Source of the DNA: Oligoflexales bacterium
GTDB taxonomy: Bacteria; Bdellovibrionota_B; Oligoflexia; Oligoflexales; RGVZ01
Direction: 5' to 3'
Assembly: GCA_947494335.1 (NCBI GenBank)
Contig: CANLUT010000002.1
Span: 434,001-498,000 of the forward strand
DNA length: 64,000 nucleotides
A program made the position numbers and the translations under genes. The notes beneath the pieces were generated by a model. That model searched no databases and was not told the DNA's origin. It saw only the letters and a list, made by a program, of their open reading frames with translations. Below are positions 1 to 9,122 of this stretch, one piece after another; the stretch's first letter is position 1; the number at the start of each line of letters is the position of its first letter.

Positions 1-1
1 A

Positions 2-628
2 AAAGAATTGCCAACCGAGTGGCAAGCTTTACTTGCCTCGGGAAATCCCGTCGTTGCGGTATCTATGGAGGATAAGCCACTTTGCATTTTTGAGTTGAAA
101 GATGTGGTGCGAACTGACGCTGAGTCTTACCTGCAAAAAATTAAATCAAAAGGTTTTGATCTTTTTATTGCCTCTGGTGACCGTTCAGTCGTCGTTCATG
201 AATTGGTAAAATCACTTCCTGCAATATCATCTGCTCGTGGCGAAATGACGCCATCAAGTAAAAAAGACCTTGTCTCTCGTTTACAAAAAGAGGGCAAGGT
301 GGTGGCTTTCGTAGGTGACGGAATTAATGATGCTCCTGCTTTGGCGGCAGCAGATATTGGAATAGCCATGGGATCTGGGACAGATGTTGCGGCCCATAGC
401 GCAGGGCTTGTCTTACAGAAGTCTGGTCTTGGTGAGATGCTTTCGGCGATTGAGCTCTCGTCACAAATAACCAAGATCATCAAAGAAAACTTTTTTTGGG
501 CCTTCTTTTATAATGTCGCCGCTATTCCTGTGGCTATGATGGGACTTGTGACACCCATGTGGGCGGCCTTAGCGATGGCACTATCAAGCTTATCGGTCGT
601 CATGAACGCTTTGAGACTAAGGCGTTAG
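2..628 (+). CDS. copA: Copper-type P1B ATPase, C-terminal part (5' truncated)
   Basis: This is the C-terminal end of a membrane ATP-driven metal exporter; the gene starts upstream of the window. The frame is open from base 2, with no convincing internal start. The hinge motif GDGINDAPAL, which binds Mg and closes the phosphorylation domain, is clear, followed by the IGIAMGSGTDVA helix. The last two membrane helices carry YN and the signature AMALSS...NALRLRR; in the P1B-1 family the N in TM7 and the MxxSS in TM8 help form the Cu(I)/Ag(I) site. The usual TGD is SGD here, as in many members. Copper specificity is inferred from those two helices because the CPC motif lies outside the window. The 3' end overlaps the convergent HAD gene by 12 bp. 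Confidence 0.9.
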   Translation, partial: KELPTEWQALLASGNPVVAVSMEDKPLCIFELKDVVRTDAESYLQKIKSKGFDLFIASGDRSVVVHELVKSLPAISSARGEMTPSSKKDLVSRLQKEGKVVAFVGDGINDAPALAAADIGIAMGSGTDVAAHSAGLVLQKSGLGEMLSAIELSSQITKIIKENFFWAFFYNVAAIPVAMMGLVTPMWAALAMALSSLSVVMNALRLRR

Positions 629-1300
629 CGACCGCGGAAGGTGCGTAAACCAGCCCTGTGTCAATGCCTCGCCGACGTGTTGGCAGCAAACTTTAGCCCC
701 TGCATTAATCATGTCGTCGTGAGTGTTCTGTGTAAGAACACCTACGGGCAGCATACCTGCACGAACAGCCGCCGTCAGGCCATGAGGGCTATCTTCAAAC
801 ACCATAACCCTGTCATGATGCAGGACAGATATTCCTAGAGTTTTTGCACATTTTAAAAACACATCAGGTTCAGGCTTTGGGTGCGAGACGTCGTCAGAGC
901 CAAACTTTACCTCAACATTGAGTCCGCAGCGCTCTAGCGTGTTTTCAATAAAAGCCCGAGGTGCATTGCTGGCAATTCCATGCGGAATTTTTTCTTGTTT
1001 CAGCCAGGCGAAGGTTTCCAGAACCCCAGGCAGTAGTTTGATTGAAAGCTGACTTTGGCGCAGTGCCTCACGCTTTAAATCTGCCAGCTGAACTTTCAGC
1101 TGGGGTTGTCCCACGCGCTCAGAAAGAATTTGTGCAATGGCCATGGTCGAGCGCCCTGGCAGGCCTTGGGTATCTGTTAGCGGAGTGCCAAACAGTTTTT
1201 CGAAAGCCATTTGCCATGCTGTCAGGTGAACGGCTAAGCTATCAACCACGACACCGTCAAAGTCAAATATAACTCCAGCGGGTGATTGAATGGTTTCCAT
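617..1300 (-). CDS. HAD-superfamily hydrolase, beta-phosphoglucomutase-like
   Basis: This is a cytoplasmic phosphatase or phosphomutase of about 227 residues. Motif I is FDFDGVVVDS, with the nucleophile Asp13 and acid Asp15. Motif II lies in IASNAPRAF, the motif III lysine in KPEPDVF and motif IV in VMVFEDSPHG. A helical cap between motifs I and II places it in subfamily IA with beta-PGM and phosphoglycolate-type enzymes; the substrate cannot be read from sequence. The start at 1300 is preferred over an in-frame start at 1372 because the fold begins just after it and AGGA lies about 10 bases upstream. Its start overlaps the divergent lspA start. Confidence 0.85.
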   Translation of the reverse strand: METIQSPAGVIFDFDGVVVDSLAVHLTAWQMAFEKLFGTPLTDTQGLPGRSTMAIAQILSERVGQPQLKVQLADLKREALRQSQLSIKLLPGVLETFAWLKQEKIPHGIASNAPRAFIENTLERCGLNVEVKFGSDDVSHPKPEPDVFLKCAKTLGISVLHHDRVMVFEDSPHGLTAAVRAGMLPVGVLTQNTHDDMINAGAKVCCQHVGEALTQGWFTHLPRSLTP

Positions 1301-1877
1301 GTCGTTAGGTTCCTGGCCGGTTCGTAAGATTGCTTGGCTTTTTGTGGTGCTGGCTTTTGTCAGTTTACCCATCGATCAGCTTACAAAATCCCTAAGCCGT
1401 GATCTCTATCTTATCCATGAAGATGATGCTGATACGACGATTTATCAAGGAAAAAGACAAGAGGTTTTAAGTTTAGGATCTGATGAAGCCTGGCTCATCT
1501 GTAATCTTACGTATGTTCGTAACCACGGCGCGTCGTGGGGAATCATGAAAGATCTTTCTGACACCGTCAGGCCAGTTTTGCTCGTTACGTTTGGTTTGTT
1601 TTTTTCGATGATTTTGCTTTTCACGGCGCTTTCGTTTCAAAAAAACGGTGAGTCTGGCGTTGCGTTCAGCCTTGTTCTCATGGTTGCAGGATCTTTAGGC
1701 AATCTGATGGATCGCCTGCGGCTGGGCTATGTCGTTGATTTCATAACTTTGAAGGGACAGGTTTGGGGCCGCGCTTGGGGGCTGCCCAGTTTTAATGTGG
1801 CTGATATGATTATTGTAGTTGCTCTCTTTTGTCTGATCACCATGCTGCTTCGAAAAAATAAATCTTCCCAGCATTGA
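1290..1877 (+). CDS. lspA: Lipoprotein signal peptidase (signal peptidase II)
   Basis: This inner-membrane aspartyl protease removes the signal peptide from prolipoproteins after diacylglyceryl transfer. Four membrane helices are visible. Conserved blocks are DQLTK (residues 29-33), RNHGASWG (77-84), GNLMDRLRLGYVVDF with catalytic Asp141, and FNVADMI with catalytic Asp172. At 195 residues it is longer than the usual 160-170. The extra length is a loop of roughly 25-30 residues after the first helix (about 40-70), on the periplasmic side. The ATG at 1290 follows GGGTG at a spacing of five; ATG 1299 is an alternative. The start overlaps the start of the divergent HAD gene, so the two promoters must lie inside each other's coding sequence. 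Confidence 0.95.
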   Translation: MVSMSLGSWPVRKIAWLFVVLAFVSLPIDQLTKSLSRDLYLIHEDDADTTIYQGKRQEVLSLGSDEAWLICNLTYVRNHGASWGIMKDLSDTVRPVLLVTFGLFFSMILLFTALSFQKNGESGVAFSLVLMVAGSLGNLMDRLRLGYVVDFITLKGQVWGRAWGLPSFNVADMIIVVALFCLITMLLRKNKSSQH

Positions 1878-1971
1878 AGTGCTGATATTCACGCTCTCAA
1901 GCTGCTAGAATAGAAAGTCGGTGTCAATTAGATCCTATGGGCCGCGAGGCGTCTTTTGCGTGGATTCATCG

Positions 1972-4302
1972 ATGACGAAGTATGCTTACAGATCAATACT
2001 CAAGACAGCTCTTTGGTCTATCGTGTTATGCAGTGATCTGGCGATATCTGCCGAATTTCCAGATGTGATTTACAAAGTTTCAGACGAAGTCGACTCTGAG
2101 CAGCTGAGCCTTGATTCAGAGATTACTTCATTTGATCCTCAGTCCATAAAGGATCCCGATGAGCGTGCGGTTTTATTATTTACTCGAGGTCTTAAGATTT
2201 TTGAGAAAGATCCCAAGGCTGCTGCTCATTCATTTGAAGCAGCAAAAAAATCTATTCCAGAGTCTTCACCCCTGCACGCCTTAATCACGATTTACCACGG
2301 CCGTTCCTCACTCACCCCGCAAAATGCTCTCGTGATCTTGAGCAAACTAAAGGGGATCTCTAAGCGGGCATCAAATGCGCAGTACTGGCGTCCCGAGCAA
2401 TTTAATTTATTGATTGAGATCATGATCGCCCTGAAAAATGACGGGCTACTAGCTAAAACCTGGGCCGAGATGGAGCAGCGAGTCAAACCTGCTCAGCGAA
2501 GTGATGTCTTGGCAAAAAAGGTGGCGGCCTATATTGAAAGTCGCCGCATTGGTCCGAAGTCCCATCTTGTGCCTGTTGTTGAGTCTTTAGCCGCGGCCTA
2601 TCCTCATGCCGAGACAGCTCGCTGGGCCTTTCAAAAGCTGCAGGCACTCACGTGTGACCGAAGAAACCCCTACATATTCAGCTTACCACTGATAAGTCGC
2701 CTGGCCGGCAATACGAATCTTGATGAGGGTTTAAAATATTATCTCATCGCGTTGACTGAGGGTCCCGTGCGCAGCGGGTCAGGGCAGGTGAAGCGTTTTG
2801 ATATGAATGAGCGTTTAGATTTTCTCGTGCAAATTCGTTTTTGGCAGGAGGCAAGACGCCTGGCCGAAGATGAGCTTGAGGCAGTCCGCAATAGTGAGTC
2901 TCAAGAAGGCCGCGTTCGCTTGGCCAGAGTTCTAAATTCCTTGGGACAGATCCAAGTAAAACAAGGTGACTACGAGGCTGCTGCCAGAACCTGGAGTCTT
3001 TTTTTGGCGAACTTCAGTGGGCAGGTTGACTATCGTCCTGCGATGGAAAATCTAGCCGATAGCCTTGCGCGCTTGCGACTTCATGGTGTGTCCGCAAAAA
3101 TGTATGAAAGTCTTGCGCAGTCTCCATCGTCTGATCCAATTTTAAAGTGGCATCACTTCTGGAATACGTATTTGGCCGGAAACTTGAAGGAGGCTCTGGT
3201 TCTCCTTGAGCGCCCCGGTTACGTTCCTCAAAGAGACCGTGGTATCGACGGCGGTCTTGATTATTGGAAGGCAAAAGTTCTGGAAAAGACGGGCAACATT
3301 TCGCAGGCAGATGAGCTTTACAGAAAAATTCTCGCTAATAATGGCGATAACTTTTATTCGCTGATGGTACAGGCGCGTAAACCGATGCTTCTTGATTCAA
3401 CAAAAAAAGATATTGGGTCAATCGCGACAGTTTCCTTTGACGCTTCGGCCGAGTCTAACGGCTTTTTGCCGGCCAACGAAGTGCCAATTAATGAGACGCC
3501 GAAGATTGGAGTCCCCGAGGGCGAGATGCGGACGGTGATTGCTTTGAGAAAATGGGGTCAATATCAGATTGCTAGACGGCTTTTTAGATTGTTACCTACG
3601 GGTCGCAGTGGACAGTCGGCGTCAACGGATTCCTTTAGGGTGGCCATGGACCTTCGAGATTTCAGTTACGGTCTAAAGGTTACATCGATATCACAATCAC
3701 CTCTAAGAACAATTCCAAGTTCAGCAGCGCACCTCGAAGATCATATGGCTAAACATTCCAACGACTGGAAGCTTCTTTATCCCTTTGCTTACCGTGACAT
3801 TGTCGAGACCATGGGATCTGCGGCTGTCATTGATCCATTCATGGTGCTTGGCGTGATGCGTGCTGAAAGCGTTTATGACGTGGATGCGCGCAGTATCGTT
3901 GGCGCTCGTGGATTGATGCAAATCATGCCTTTTACGGCTGTCCGCATCGCGCGACTGATGAACGATCAGCGATTTGATTTGTCATCTTTGCACCGCCCGG
4001 AGATCAATATTGGCTATGGAGCCTACTACCTGAGAAAGCTTGTAGACTACTACAAGGGTAATTCACTGCTGGCGGTGGCTGCCTATAACGGAGGTCCGGT
4101 ATCTGTAGACCGCTGGGTGCAGGCCTACAGTTCACTTGAGGCCGATGAATTTGTTGAGACGATTCCTTTCCGTGAAACCCGTCGATACGTGAAGTCCGTA
4201 TTTAAAAATTTTAACCAGTATAAGTTTGTTTGGCAGCAATCTAAGGCACTTGTAGCTCTTCCAAAAGTTCCAGAGCAGGTGAGTGGGACTGAGATTTTTT
4301 GA
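1972..4302 (+). CDS. Soluble lytic transglycosylase with TPR-like helical repeats
   Basis: This periplasmic muramidase cleaves the MurNAc-GlcNAc bond to give 1,6-anhydro ends. The N-terminus (MTKYAYRS, then a hydrophobic run ending in AISA) is a signal peptide, which is why ATG 1972 is preferred over the in-frame GTG at 1921. A long helical repeat region, residues about 30-560, corresponds to the U/L superhelix of Slt70. The C-terminal SLT domain has the catalytic glutamate in MRAESVYD (Glu632 from this start), then GLMQIMPFTA, NIGYGAYYLRKL and AVAAYNGGP. At about 776 residues it is larger than E. coli Slt (about 645), mainly in the helical part. Gly-Leu-Met-Gln is the family 1 signature. Confidence 0.93.
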   Translation: MTKYAYRSILKTALWSIVLCSDLAISAEFPDVIYKVSDEVDSEQLSLDSEITSFDPQSIKDPDERAVLLFTRGLKIFEKDPKAAAHSFEAAKKSIPESSPLHALITIYHGRSSLTPQNALVILSKLKGISKRASNAQYWRPEQFNLLIEIMIALKNDGLLAKTWAEMEQRVKPAQRSDVLAKKVAAYIESRRIGPKSHLVPVVESLAAAYPHAETARWAFQKLQALTCDRRNPYIFSLPLISRLAGNTNLDEGLKYYLIALTEGPVRSGSGQVKRFDMNERLDFLVQIRFWQEARRLAEDELEAVRNSESQEGRVRLARVLNSLGQIQVKQGDYEAAARTWSLFLANFSGQVDYRPAMENLADSLARLRLHGVSAKMYESLAQSPSSDPILKWHHFWNTYLAGNLKEALVLLERPGYVPQRDRGIDGGLDYWKAKVLEKTGNISQADELYRKILANNGDNFYSLMVQARKPMLLDSTKKDIGSIATVSFDASAESNGFLPANEVPINETPKIGVPEGEMRTVIALRKWGQYQIARRLFRLLPTGRSGQSASTDSFRVAMDLRDFSYGLKVTSISQSPLRTIPSSAAHLEDHMAKHSNDWKLLYPFAYRDIVETMGSAAVIDPFMVLGVMRAESVYDVDARSIVGARGLMQIMPFTAVRIARLMNDQRFDLSSLHRPEINIGYGAYYLRKLVDYYKGNSLLAVAAYNGGPVSVDRWVQAYSSLEADEFVETIPFRETRRYVKSVFKNFNQYKFVWQQSKALVALPKVPEQVSGTEIF

Positions 4303-4354
4303 CCGCTTTTGATCAGGCAAAATTTGCCGACTGCCTATTCATTGACAGCCGATG

Positions 4355-4370
4355 CGCCAAGGACTTGGCG
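4355..4370. promoter_or_regulatory. Short inverted repeat upstream of the HTH gene
   Basis: The arms CGCCAAG and CTTGGCG are perfectly complementary and separated by two bases. The repeat lies about 85 bases before the MerR-like gene, just after a TTGACA-like hexamer at 4342. It could be an operator for that protein or a weak hairpin after the transglycosylase gene; no T-tract follows, so a terminator is unlikely. Confidence 0.3.
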
Positions 4371-4453
4371 GGCTTCCTTAGAGTCAAGATCCCCTGTTAT
4401 TCTATTACCATGACTGTGGAGTTTTGATGGCAATTGGCGAGAGGAATCTGGTT

Positions 4454-5074
4454 ATGGCAGAGCAGTGGCTATCCATCGTTGATTATGCGCGAGCGACCGG
4501 AATTTCGGATATGACGATTCGTCGTCGCATTCGAACTGGCCGCATCAGAGCCGAACTTCGTGATGGGAAGTACTATATCCCTGTTGATTTGAATGGACAG
4601 GAACAAGATCGCCGCTATGGCAATACAACCTCATCCAATTCAAATCAGGTCGTTAAAAACCATCCAAACCCTGATCGTTCGATGCGTAGCAATTTCCAAG
4701 AGCGTCCCATGCCTTACGTACGTCGCTCAGAAGAGTTGCACCACCATACGCAAGTCATGCCGAATCATGTGGGCCAAGCTCCCTCGAATTACTCAAATCG
4801 TCAGACGTTTAATAATCTGCCTGACAATATGGTGCGACCTTTGGTCGACGCTGGGCTTGCTAGCGTAGAAGCAAGATCTCTCATCGAGTTCTGCGACCGA
4901 GCCCTTGATCAGGCAAGATCTGCAGTAGAAGGCATTGAAGCTAAATATGCGGCCAAGATGGAGTCCATGTCAGCTCAGCTGATGAATCGTGACCAGGAGA
5001 TCAAATCTCTTAATCAGCAGATCGAAGATCTTCAGTTGCTGGTCCAAATTCTTGAGCGCAAAAAAATCGGCTAA
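4454..5074 (+). CDS. MerR/excisionase-like DNA-binding protein with coiled-coil tail
   Basis: This is a 206-residue protein of unknown target. Residues about 1-45 form a winged-helix of the excisionase/MerR type: WLSIVDYARATGISDMTIRR, then RRIRTGRIRAELRDGKYYIPV. A polar, Asn/Gln/Pro-rich linker follows, and residues about 150-206 form a strong heptad coiled coil ending in ILERKKIG, suggesting oligomerisation. The start at 4454 is chosen over ATG 4424 because GAGAGG lies nine bases upstream. Its stop overlaps the convergent queA stop by four bases. The full-length tail rules out a simple phage excisionase; a chromosomal regulator or nucleoid-type adaptor is more likely. Confidence 0.75.
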   Translation: MAEQWLSIVDYARATGISDMTIRRRIRTGRIRAELRDGKYYIPVDLNGQEQDRRYGNTTSSNSNQVVKNHPNPDRSMRSNFQERPMPYVRRSEELHHHTQVMPNHVGQAPSNYSNRQTFNNLPDNMVRPLVDAGLASVEARSLIEFCDRALDQARSAVEGIEAKYAAKMESMSAQLMNRDQEIKSLNQQIEDLQLLVQILERKKIG

Positions 5075-6174
5075 AGCCAGAGTAGACTGCTATCACCATA
5101 GCTAAAAAATCTGTATCCTTCGTCAACAGCTCTTCTGTAGATGCGGTGAGCGTTGTCATATCCAACGAGGGCACAGATGAGCATGAAAAGTGTGCTTTCT
5201 GGCTGGTGAAAATTGGTCATAAGAGCATCCGCGCACCAAGGCTTATGACGATCCTCTTTTGATTTAGGTCGGATAAAAATATCAGTTCTAAGCCATCTTC
5301 CAGCCAGCGTTTCAGGTTTAACGCCCTCATGTCGTGCCTGGTTCATTAAACCTTCCAAGCTTCTAAGGGCAGTTGTCCCAACTACAATGATGCGCCTATT
5401 TTCAGCTTGGGCGCGTTCAATGTCTCTTATGGTTTCACGTGGCACCATAAATCGCTCTGAGTGCATGACATGCTTTGCCGGATCATCAGCTTTCACGGGA
5501 AGAAATGTTCCTGCGCCCACGTGGAGGGTCACATGAGAAAACTGACAATTCTTCGCAGCAAGGTTTGCCATAATCTCTTTTGAGATGTGCAAACCTGCGG
5601 TTGGTGCCGCCACGGAGCCTGCGCCTTGGGCATAAACGGTCTGGTAGCGCTCTTTATCTTGAGCCTTCGTAGATTCCGTGCTGTCTTTGCGGGAAATATA
5701 GGGCGGCAGAGGCATTTCCCCGTGTTTATCGAGCCAACCTAGAAGGTCTTCTCCCGAAAGACTTAGCTCTACGGTAAAAGGTTGGGGGCCCGAGCTTTCA
5801 GTTGGACTTTCTTTGGTTATGGTGGCGGTCAGGCCAGCGTCAAAGTAAACTTTGGTACCTGTGCCGAGCTTTCGCATAGGTTTCCCCAAGGCAAGCCATG
5901 ACTCGCGTTTGTCTACGGAGGCTACGTCAGGTTCAAGCAAAAGTATTTCAACGGCGCCACCAGTGGCCAATTTTCCATGAAGACGACTAGCAATCACGCG
6001 GGAGTTGTTTACAATAATGAGCGAACACTCAGGTACGGCGTCGGCGAGGTTTTTGATTTGCGAGTGAATGATTTCATTTTTCTGCCAAATAAGAAGTCTC
6101 GAGCTATCACGCTGGCTCAGTGGATGTTGCGCCACCTGGGCTTCGGGAACTTCAAAGGAGAAGTCCTTAAGCAT
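5071..6174 (-). CDS. queA: tRNA preQ1(34) S-adenosylmethionine ribosyltransferase-isomerase
   Basis: QueA transfers and isomerises the ribosyl group of SAM to 7-aminomethyl-7-deazaguanine at tRNA wobble position 34, forming epoxyqueuosine. Family blocks are present: an N-terminal DFSFEVPEAQVAQHPL, then RDSSRLL, NNSRVIASRLHG, APTAGLHIS, THVTLHVGAGTF-like HVTLHVGAGTF, TTALRSLE, and MTNFHQPESTLFML near the C-terminus. The length of about 367 residues is usual. The start at 6174 is used because family members begin a few residues before the DF...LPE block; an in-frame start at 6210 would add 12 residues. No other queuosine gene is adjacent. Confidence 0.96.
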   Translation of the reverse strand: MLKDFSFEVPEAQVAQHPLSQRDSSRLLIWQKNEIIHSQIKNLADAVPECSLIIVNNSRVIASRLHGKLATGGAVEILLLEPDVASVDKRESWLALGKPMRKLGTGTKVYFDAGLTATITKESPTESSGPQPFTVELSLSGEDLLGWLDKHGEMPLPPYISRKDSTESTKAQDKERYQTVYAQGAGSVAAPTAGLHISKEIMANLAAKNCQFSHVTLHVGAGTFLPVKADDPAKHVMHSERFMVPRETIRDIERAQAENRRIIVVGTTALRSLEGLMNQARHEGVKPETLAGRWLRTDIFIRPKSKEDRHKPWCADALMTNFHQPESTLFMLICALVGYDNAHRIYRRAVDEGYRFFSYGDSSLLWL

Positions 6175-6189
6175 CAAGTAGTCGCCGGA

Positions 6190-7422
6190 ATGTTTAGTTT
6201 TTTCTGTCACCGATGGCCCCTTGCTCGAGGGGCGGTTTTTATCGAAATTTTAGTCAGTGGTCTATTTGTTTCGCATCCGCTGATCGCTAATCCAGATTAT
6301 TTGATTGCCAGAGATGTCCCTGCCATTATCGGCACTTCCCGGAAAAATTTGGTGGCCATCTTCAACGCCGGAACAATCGATAAGCCAGATTTTAGAATGC
6401 AAAAGCCGACCGTTGTGCCCGTTGGCGAGGACGGCAAGATCATTTGGTTTAAAAACGACGCCTGGAGGTCAGAGCCGATTATTGCCCGAGACCGCATTCT
6501 TATTGAGGAGGACATGCTCGGCCAGCCTGCCAAGGGTCGGTTTGCGCTCCAAGGGTGTACGCCAAAAAATGGAGCCTATTTTAAAAATAAACGAGGCACC
6601 ATGTGGCTCGCCTCATGTGATGAAACCGTAACGAAGAAGATTGATGATAAAACCAAGCGTGTGATTTATGACGAAGCCGGAGGTGCGATCAACTCGCGAT
6701 TCTACCGCTACCAGTTCAAGCCTGAAAACCAAATGCTTTTCAAGGAGGTCGCTCTCCGTGGGGATCAGGAGATGATTCTTGCCCGCGACAGTGATCTTTA
6801 CATTCGCTCAGATGTAAAAAATTTCTTTACGCTGAATTTTTCGTCAGCAGACATTGAAAGCAAAATGATGGATTATCGCATCGAGCCGCTGACCGCCCTC
6901 GCTTCTCTTGGCTTTTATTTGAAAGTTTTATTTTTCAAGCTGACTCTTGATCTGCGTACCGATGTGGCCTTTTTTGAAAGCTCAGCCAATATCCCCATGG
7001 TGATGACGCTACCGGTAAATGCAGCCAAAAGGTTAAATCCAAAGAGTGGAGTTCTTTACAGTTTTCAATTAGGGGATCGCATCACAAAAGAGTCACTTAA
7101 CGTGAATATGCCGGTTCTTAAATCAAACTCGATTTTTGGTGAGTACGCGGCTGAGGGGATTGCCTACTGCGGCGAGTATTGCCGCTATGACATGGTGCTG
7201 TCGTCATCTGGTAAAAGACTGAAACTTCAGATCGCCATGGCGCGCCATCTGGTCGAAAAAGGCTTTTTCCCGTGGTTTGTATCTGATGTGGAAGCCTTAC
7301 AAAAAGACATGGGCTGGTCACTACGAAGTGATCTTTCCATGAATCAGCGTGTAGGGATTTATTTTGAAGTGTCACGCCTTCCCAAGGGTAGTCACCCCTG
7401 GGATTTTTGGATTTCGTTTTAA
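6190..7422 (+). CDS. Exported protein of unknown function
   Basis: I do not recognise this family. ATG 6190 is chosen because it places a hydrophobic signal-like segment (FIEILVSGLFVSHPLIA) near the N-terminus and avoids 200 bases of overlap with the divergent queA gene. The mature part of about 380 residues is rich in charged residues and alternating strands, with one hydrophobic stretch (TALASLGFYLKVLFF) near residue 240. Cys pairs occur around ALQGCTP/ASCDE and YCGEYCRY and may form disulfides. The final residue is Phe, and the C-terminal half has beta-strand character, so an outer-membrane or periplasmic location is possible. It overlaps the convergent carboxypeptidase gene by four bases. 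Confidence 0.65.
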   Translation: MFSFFCHRWPLARGAVFIEILVSGLFVSHPLIANPDYLIARDVPAIIGTSRKNLVAIFNAGTIDKPDFRMQKPTVVPVGEDGKIIWFKNDAWRSEPIIARDRILIEEDMLGQPAKGRFALQGCTPKNGAYFKNKRGTMWLASCDETVTKKIDDKTKRVIYDEAGGAINSRFYRYQFKPENQMLFKEVALRGDQEMILARDSDLYIRSDVKNFFTLNFSSADIESKMMDYRIEPLTALASLGFYLKVLFFKLTLDLRTDVAFFESSANIPMVMTLPVNAAKRLNPKSGVLYSFQLGDRITKESLNVNMPVLKSNSIFGEYAAEGIAYCGEYCRYDMVLSSSGKRLKLQIAMARHLVEKGFFPWFVSDVEALQKDMGWSLRSDLSMNQRVGIYFEVSRLPKGSHPWDFWISF

Positions 7423-8546
7423 AGGGCGGGCTTCTTAGTGTCAGAAGACTCGTCATTAAACCGTGCAGTCTTGCGTCCGTAGGACTCAAGAAATAAGCTT
7501 GCACCTTTGGTGCGTGGTGCTGACGTGTTGACGAATGGATATTTAACCGCTTGCTCAAGACCCGGTGAGAACTGAGTCCAGTATTCAGATATTTTGTCGG
7601 GATTTGTTGTTTCTAGCTCTAGAGTCACAGTGGGGATGCCGCGCTCATTACCAGCATAATTGCCAAGACTTCCCGGGTAGAACGTGAAGTCGACAACTTT
7701 ATAGTTACGGCTATTGGCGCTCATGCTGCGAACAAGCATGCGGGCTTTTTCTTCAGAATCGGTCAAAGCACGAGGTTTTTGATCGCCTGGACCATCATAG
7801 TCATAAAACCCAAGCGGCGCGTGTACGGAAATAATTTTATCTGGCTTATAGGTGTCGATTAGCCAAATCTGGAATAGCGTCTCGATTTCGCTATTAGGGA
7901 TATGGCCCGGAAAGTGTCGTGGATTTTTCTCACGCTTTTCAGCCCACCAAGTCTTTGCGATGCCGTACCAGTCTTGCGTGAAGAAGTTACGGTTCAAGTC
8001 AACACCACGGCCGTTCGTACGACTTGCGCCGCGACGGAAAAAACCGTCTGGATTAACCAGTGGCGCAATAATGACGCGGCCGTTTTCTGGAATTAACTGA
8101 GGATTTGCCTGTAAATGATTGGCAAATTTAAATGTAATGGGGATCGGTGTCAGTTCGTCGGGGTGAACGCCGCCTAAAACGAGTGTCGTATTTGAACCAT
8201 GGCCAAACTCAGCATAGATGAGCGGGCTTCCAGCATGGCTCTTTAATTGGGAGCGCCAGTTAATGCCGCGATCACCGCAGCCTTCTATGGCAGGCTTCCA
8301 CTTAAACATCACATATGATTGTGCAATGCGGTCGCAGAAAGTTTTGACGTTTGCAGTTTCGGAGCCATAAGCCAAAACAAACTGCTGGAAATTATCTCTT
8401 AAAACAACAGGAAGGCTGATGAAGGCATCTTTCATCGCCTGGTCCGAAAAGCTCATATCGAGGGCAGCGGCCGTATTGGTCCACGCGCAAAAAGATAAAC
8501 TCAGCAGGGAGCTTAGTGATTTTGTGGTGAGATTAGTTAGGCGCAT
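7419..8546 (-). CDS. M14-family zinc carboxypeptidase, exported
   Basis: This is a metallocarboxypeptidase of 375 residues with a signal peptide (basic start, hydrophobic core, cleavage near TAAA). Zinc ligands are His128 and Glu131 in GGVHPDE and His242 in SVHAPLGF. The substrate-binding GVDLNRNF block is at 181-188, and the general base is Glu310 in TVTLELE. The family includes murein tripeptide amidases such as MpaA, and a role in trimming peptidoglycan peptides would suit the transglycosylase nearby, but the substrate is inferred only. Its start overlaps the end of the SprT-like gene by ten bases, so the two are probably one transcript. Confidence 0.9.
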   Translation of the reverse strand: MRLTNLTTKSLSSLLSLSFCAWTNTAAALDMSFSDQAMKDAFISLPVVLRDNFQQFVLAYGSETANVKTFCDRIAQSYVMFKWKPAIEGCGDRGINWRSQLKSHAGSPLIYAEFGHGSNTTLVLGGVHPDELTPIPITFKFANHLQANPQLIPENGRVIIAPLVNPDGFFRRGASRTNGRGVDLNRNFFTQDWYGIAKTWWAEKREKNPRHFPGHIPNSEIETLFQIWLIDTYKPDKIISVHAPLGFYDYDGPGDQKPRALTDSEEKARMLVRSMSANSRNYKVVDFTFYPGSLGNYAGNERGIPTVTLELETTNPDKISEYWTQFSPGLEQAVKYPFVNTSAPRTKGASLFLESYGRKTARFNDESSDTKKPAL

Positions 8547-9097
8547 TTTTCACTAGTCCCGTCTCTAAGGTTAAACAAAGTGTCTTTCAACGTGGCATAG
8601 TGCTCTATGCCTTCTTTCTTGTAACAGAAGGCACAGTATATGCTGTGGTCCAGCGCCTCTCTCAAATGCCAACGATTTTCACAGTTGCCGCAAATATATA
8701 CGTAAGTGCCTTCGGCCGCTAGTCTCGAATGCACGTGGACCTCTGGGTCTATCTGATATCCAGTTTGCTCAAACTCAGTCATTTTCTTATAGAATCGACG
8801 TGTATGACCTGGGTCAAAGCCGCAGTGGTAGAGCCATAAATGCGTCATTTCATGGAAGATCGTGTAGGGGAGAAACTGTGGATTTTCCGCGAAATAATTC
8901 ACAGAAAGCCTAATTTTGTTCTCAAACATCATGGCAAGACCCACTTTGTGTTTCATGCGTCTAGAAAATTCGATGGTCGTGCCTGCGCGCAAACTTCCCT
9001 CCGGCTGGCCAACAAAGCGTGGCAAAAATAGCTCGTAGAAGTAATCGGCAAGAAGCTCGAGATCTTCTTTATCAAATTTTAGTGAGTTCAAGGTCAT
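8537..9097 (-). CDS. SprT-like zinc metalloprotein
   Basis: This is a 186-residue SprT-domain protein. The zinc-protease motif HEMTH is at residues 82-86 within YTIFHEMTHLWLYHCG, with a likely third ligand His98 in PGHTRRF. A C-terminal zinc ribbon has Cys135-x2-Cys138 and Cys154-x2-Cys157. This matches bacterial SprT and the catalytic domain of eukaryotic Spartan; the bacterial role is not well defined. It is transcribed with the M14 carboxypeptidase downstream and lies 25 bases after the LuxE-LuxC-like gene on the same strand. Confidence 0.88.
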   Translation of the reverse strand: MTLNSLKFDKEDLELLADYFYELFLPRFVGQPEGSLRAGTTIEFSRRMKHKVGLAMMFENKIRLSVNYFAENPQFLPYTIFHEMTHLWLYHCGFDPGHTRRFYKKMTEFEQTGYQIDPEVHVHSRLAAEGTYVYICGNCENRWHLREALDHSIYCAFCYKKEGIEHYATLKDTLFNLRDGTSEKCA

Positions 9098-9122
9098 ACG
9101 TCCATTTTAACGTGAAAGACCC

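Noticed and set aside
4454-5074. Phage excisionase at an integrated element
   Set aside because: No integrase, attachment repeat or phage gene is nearby, and the long coiled-coil tail is unlike Xis.
5977-6189. Extended start of the exported protein inside queA
   Set aside because: It would overlap queA's 5' end by about 200 bases and bury the signal peptide internally.
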